Below the pieces are notes generated by a model. That model was not told the origin of the DNA, made no database searches, and saw only the letters and a program-made list of their open reading frames with translations. The translations under genes were made by a program, and so were the position numbers. From NCBI GenBank assembly GCA_013327885.1, contig JABUMY010000013.1, positions 62,001 to 126,000 of the forward strand: a stretch of DNA of 64,000 nucleotides, written 5' to 3'. Positions 61,184 to 64,000 of the stretch are shown here, piece after piece. Origin of the DNA: Flavisolibacter longurius (GTDB lineage: Bacteria > Bacteroidota > Bacteroidia > Chitinophagales > Chitinophagaceae). Within the stretch, counting starts at the first letter, position 1; the number at the start of each line of letters is the position of its first letter.

Positions 61184-62359
61184 ATGAAAAAAGTTCACCT
61201 GAAGCGGAAGATCGCTCAGCGCATTGCCGGCGGCCATCCCTGGATCTTTGCTAACGAAGTGGAAAAAGTAGAGGGAGAACCGGTTGCCGGGGATACCGTG
61301 GAGGTTTATTTTTTTGATGGAAAGTTCGCGGGCAAGGGTTATTTCAACCCGCAGTCGCAGATCATGGTGCGCCTGCTTACCTGGGATAAAAAGGTGGAGA
61401 TCAATGAAGCTTATTTTCTCCAGAAAATAAAAGAGTGCTGGGAATACAAAAAGCAGATCGGCTATGTAGAGAACTGTCGCCTTGTCTTTGGCGAAGCCGA
61501 TGGCCTGCCACAACTGATCATCGATAAATTCAACGATTATTTTGTTATCCAGACGCTGGCACTGGGCATTGATGTGTGGAAGCCGGCCATTGTAAAGGCG
61601 CTGCAGACGGTGTTTCAGCCCAAAGGAATTTTTGAGCGCAACGACGTACCGGTGCGGGAACTCGAAGGCCTCCCCCAGCAAAAAGGCTTTTTGTCAGAAC
61701 CCTTTGACACAAAGATCATCATCAATGAAAACGGATTGAAGTTCAATGTAGACTTGGAAGGCGGGCAAAAGACCGGCTATTTCCTCGACCAGCAGGACAA
61801 CCGCCGCGCCATTCAGCACATTGTAAACGGTGCTGATGTACTGGGTGCCTTTACCTATACCGGTACGTTTGAAATTCATGCCGCCCATTACGGCGCCAGG
61901 TCGGTACTGGGTATTGATATTTCGGAGAACGCCGTAGCCCAAGCCAACCGCAATGCGGAACTGAACGGCCTGCAGGATATTGTAAAGTTTGAAGTGGCCA
62001 ATGCCTTTGATGTGCTGAAGCAATGGGGCAAGGAAGAAGGCCGCCGTTACGACGTGGTGATGCTGGACCCGCCGGCGTTTACCAAAAGCCGGGCAAACAT
62101 TCAAAAAGCCATTACCGGTTACAAAGAGATCAACCTGCGGGGGATGAAACTGGTGAAGCCGGGCGGTTTCCTTGTTACGTCAAGTTGTACCAACTTGGTG
62201 CAACCCGACCTGTTTTTGCAGATCATTGACATGGCGGCAAAAGATGGCCGTCGTAAGCTGCGGCAGGTAACCTTCCAAGCCCAGTCCTCCGATCACCCGA
62301 TTATCTGGAACATGGAGAATACAAATTATTTGAAGTTTTTGATTGTGCAGGTGGTCTAA
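61184..62359 (+). CDS. RlmI-type class I SAM-dependent rRNA methyltransferase
   Basis: RlmI-type enzymes make 5-methylcytosine in 23S rRNA. The start at 61184 (MKKVHLKRKIAQRIAGGHPWIFANEV) gives 391 aa with an N-terminal PUA domain (1-75), a linking domain, and the methylase fold. That has motif I VLGAFTYTGTFEIHAA, DPPAFTKSRA (motif IV) and TSSCTNLV (catalytic Cys). The longer frame from 61115 is not protein-like and overlaps the inverted repeat. Confidence 0.93.
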   Translation: MKKVHLKRKIAQRIAGGHPWIFANEVEKVEGEPVAGDTVEVYFFDGKFAGKGYFNPQSQIMVRLLTWDKKVEINEAYFLQKIKECWEYKKQIGYVENCRLVFGEADGLPQLIIDKFNDYFVIQTLALGIDVWKPAIVKALQTVFQPKGIFERNDVPVRELEGLPQQKGFLSEPFDTKIIINENGLKFNVDLEGGQKTGYFLDQQDNRRAIQHIVNGADVLGAFTYTGTFEIHAAHYGARSVLGIDISENAVAQANRNAELNGLQDIVKFEVANAFDVLKQWGKEEGRRYDVVMLDPPAFTKSRANIQKAITGYKEINLRGMKLVKPGGFLVTSSCTNLVQPDLFLQIIDMAAKDGRRKLRQVTFQAQSSDHPIIWNMENTNYLKFLIVQVV

Positions 62360-62360
62360 T

Positions 62361-62490
62361 CTGAACCGGGATGTTGGTGGTTTAATGGGATCTTATAAGA
62401 TAAAAGAGTCGTCTTTTTTGGAACGACTCTTTTTGTATAGAAATAAATTAATCCTGTAAATCTTGAACATCCACCAAAATCCCGGTTCAG
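62361..62490. repeat. 130-bp element with 20-bp inverted ends around a terminator
   Basis: The ends 62361-62380 and 62471-62490 are inverted copies with one mismatch (CTGAACCGGGAT... / ...ATCCCGGTTCAG). A terminator hairpin lies between them. It fills the convergent gap between the methyltransferase and the secreted protein genes. Confidence 0.7.
62402..62434 (+). terminator. Intrinsic terminator after the methyltransferase
   Basis: AAAAGAGTCGT/ACGACTCTTTT with a 10-base loop, followed by T. The A run on the left side makes it work in both directions. Confidence 0.88.
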
Positions 62491-62492
62491 AC

Positions 62493-62834
62493 TTATTTCG
62501 CTACCTGGAATTTCCCCGATTCCACCATGCGGCCGCTCTTGTCGCGGAGCTGGTAAATGTAGATGCCCCGGCTGAACTCAGATAAGTTTACGTTCATACG
62601 TTCGGGCATGTTGGCCTGCTCGTACATTTTACGACCCAGGATAGCATTGAAAATCTGGATCGAATAACCTTTTTCGTAGTCTTTCTGAAAGTCGAAATTA
62701 ATAACCGATGTAGCGGGGTTAGGGTAAAAACGGACAATAGACGACTGTGCACCCGTTATTGGAAGCGGCCTTGTTTGGGCCTCGGAAACGGATGAAAAAA
62801 GTGCTATAAATACTATAAGTAAAAGTCTCTTCAA
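62493..62834 (-). CDS. Minimal secreted protein: signal peptide plus type A type IX sorting domain
   Basis: The 113-aa product has a signal peptide (MKRLLLIVFIALFSSVSEAQ), a link of about 14 residues, and a C-terminal domain of about 75 residues: VRFYPNPATSVINFDF, YSIQIFNAILGRKMYEQ, GIYIYQLRDKSGRMVESGKFQV. This is the type A sorting domain that normally follows a large cargo. Here almost no cargo remains, so the protein may work as a bare surface module, or be the remains of a larger gene. Confidence 0.9.
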   Translation of the reverse strand: MKRLLLIVFIALFSSVSEAQTRPLPITGAQSSIVRFYPNPATSVINFDFQKDYEKGYSIQIFNAILGRKMYEQANMPERMNVNLSEFSRGIYIYQLRDKSGRMVESGKFQVAK

Positions 62835-62926
62835 ATATTTTTCAGTTTATATGTAACCGGGTACAATAATACTCCAATTCCTGAAAAGTGCAAAGCACTT
62901 GCCGAAAATTGACAATAAAATGCAAA

Positions 62927-63421
62927 CTACGTCGTTAGGCCCGCCAGCTTTTCCCGGATCGCAGCAAAATCGGGCTGCTCGCCGGCATTTTCCAACACCT
63001 CGGCATACTGCACAATCCCGTCCTTGTCAATGATGAATGCCGACCGCTTTGATACGCCCCGCATGTCAAATCCCCATTGTTCGTAAAGGGAGCCATAGGC
63101 CCGGGAAACGTCTTTGTTGAAATCACTGAGGAGAGTGAAGTTCAGGTTTTGTTCTTCTTTGAACTTTTTCAGCGAGTGCAGGGAATCGACCGAAATGCCA
63201 AATGGGACGGCGTTCAGTGATTCGTATATCTTATAATTATCCCGCACGGAGCAAAGTTCTGCCGTGCAAACAGACGTAAACGCAAGCGGAAAAAACAGGA
63301 GCAGAACATTCTTTCCTTTTTGGTCCGACAGGCGAACAGGTTGTTTTTCGGTGTCGTACAAAGTAAAGTCCGGCGCGGCTTGTCCAATTGCCAGGGGCAT
63401 GTTTGTAATTTCAGTTGTCAT
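62927..63421 (-). CDS. Peroxiredoxin (AhpC/TSA family)
   Basis: The enzyme reduces peroxides. The start at 63421 (MTTEITNMPLAIGQAAPDFTL) gives 164 aa; an earlier GTG at 63511 would add 30 residues of no protein character. The peroxidatic Cys lies in PLAFTSVCTAELCSVRD (TxxC), with a second Cys five residues on that may serve for resolution. It is on the same strand as the OxyR-like gene, which lies just upstream. Confidence 0.94.
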   Translation of the reverse strand: MTTEITNMPLAIGQAAPDFTLYDTEKQPVRLSDQKGKNVLLLFFPLAFTSVCTAELCSVRDNYKIYESLNAVPFGISVDSLHSLKKFKEEQNLNFTLLSDFNKDVSRAYGSLYEQWGFDMRGVSKRSAFIIDKDGIVQYAEVLENAGEQPDFAAIREKLAGLTT

Positions 63422-63514
63422 GAAATGCATTTTCTGTTTTGTGTCGAAATTGGTTAGAGGCGTTTGCCCAATTAACCAGCGACAAGGGGTTTTGTTCAAA
63501 AACAGTTCCACTGC

Positions 63515-64000
63515 TCAGGCAATGGAAATGATGTCTGTTTCGGCCTTGGCATTGACATAAGGCTTTACGGATTTTAGGATCTCTTTTTCCAGCAAATTAA
63601 CCAGTCCTTTTTTTACAAAATGCCGGTACGTTACCAGGCTGATCTCCCGTACCGGCACCGGCGGTTTAAAATGACGCAGCCCGCTGGTTTTATCCCGGCT
63701 GAACTGCAGCGTGGCGAGGTTGGGAACAATGGTAATGCCGCCGTTTATCTCGGTGATCCGCAACAGGCTTTCAATGGAGCCGGTCTCGTAATCGAGGTGG
63801 TGAACAAGGGCCTGCTGCTTTTGGATCTCGCAAAGGTTCAGCACTTGAGAGCGAAGGCAATGTCCTTCCTCGAGCAGCCATAGTTTGTTGATATCAATGT
63901 CTTCTGCCAGGATGTATTTTTTCTTCAGGCTTTTGTTCTCGGCGGAGACATACACTTTGAATTCTTCGTAAAAAAGGTGCTTTTCCAAAAAACCTTTTTC
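63515..64000 (-). CDS. OxyR-like LysR regulator, N-terminal part outside window
   Basis: Only the C-terminal effector domain (about 160 residues) is in view; the frame stays open to the window edge through EKGFLEKHLFYEEF. The segment LWLLEEGHCLRSQVLNLC contains the Cys/His motif of OxyR (HCxR), where a Cys reacts with peroxide; the second Cys lies in LNLCEIQ. Its neighbour is a peroxiredoxin gene, a usual OxyR target. The helix-turn-helix part is beyond the edge. Confidence 0.9.
   Translation of the reverse strand, partial: EKGFLEKHLFYEEFKVYVSAENKSLKKKYILAEDIDINKLWLLEEGHCLRSQVLNLCEIQKQQALVHHLDYETGSIESLLRITEINGGITIVPNLATLQFSRDKTSGLRHFKPPVPVREISLVTYRHFVKKGLVNLLEKEILKSVKPYVNAKAETDIISIA

Overview
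The window looks like a chromosome segment from a Bacteroidota bacterium of the Chitinophagaceae/Sphingobacteriales type. The support is a pair of type IX secretion C-terminal sorting domains (one type B, one type A), promoters of the TTG-N20-TAnnTTTG kind, weak Shine-Dalgarno signals, and household genes typical of the phylum. The species cannot be named from sequence alone.

Region 1 (1-1365): the end of mnmE and a complete tRNA-Pro(UGG) gene with its own promoter. Region 2 (1321-17851): a genomic island of about 16.5 kb inserted at the 3' end of that tRNA. It is bounded by an exact 45-bp direct repeat, and a 21-bp near-identical repeat sits just inside each end. It carries a tyrosine integrase, a very large secreted type B sorting-domain protein, a type I restriction-modification operon (hsdM, an unknown gene, hsdS, hsdR), an XRE regulator, a RecA-fold protein whose Walker A looks destroyed, a RadC-like protein, and several unknown genes including a membrane protein next to the right end.

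Region 3 (18000-35900): a run of stress, repair and sensory genes. It holds a Ku/LigD end-joining set, a KaiC-like ATPase cut short at a junction with a von Willebrand lipoprotein pair, an RNA-binding RRM protein, a PAS histidine kinase, a frameshifted response regulator, a second response regulator, an AraC-type regulator with a cupin, a fatty acid desaturase, and many small unknown proteins. Two of these (61 aa each) look like distant paralogues. A 31-aa single-span membrane protein is also visible.

Region 4 (36000-41000): a sugar locus with a GH130 enzyme converging on two translationally coupled glycosyltransferases. The larger one has a long helical C-terminal half. Region 5 (41000-49700): a second PAS histidine kinase, closely related to the first, then an MFS transporter with an apparent early stop codon, an M20 amidohydrolase, and three long gene-poor gaps with hairpins and short repeats.

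Region 6 (49700-64000): dense core metabolism and housekeeping. It holds a Tat-exported Gfo/Idh/MocA oxidoreductase with a PfkB kinase, LOG, a sodium:solute symporter, an O-methyltransferase, a GH73-LysM protein, hypoxanthine phosphoribosyltransferase, a YfbK-like VWA protein, dnaJ and grpE, an RlmI-type rRNA methyltransferase, a minimal type IX secreted protein, and a peroxiredoxin beside an OxyR-like regulator that runs off the end. No CRISPR array, rRNA or insertion-sequence transposase was seen.
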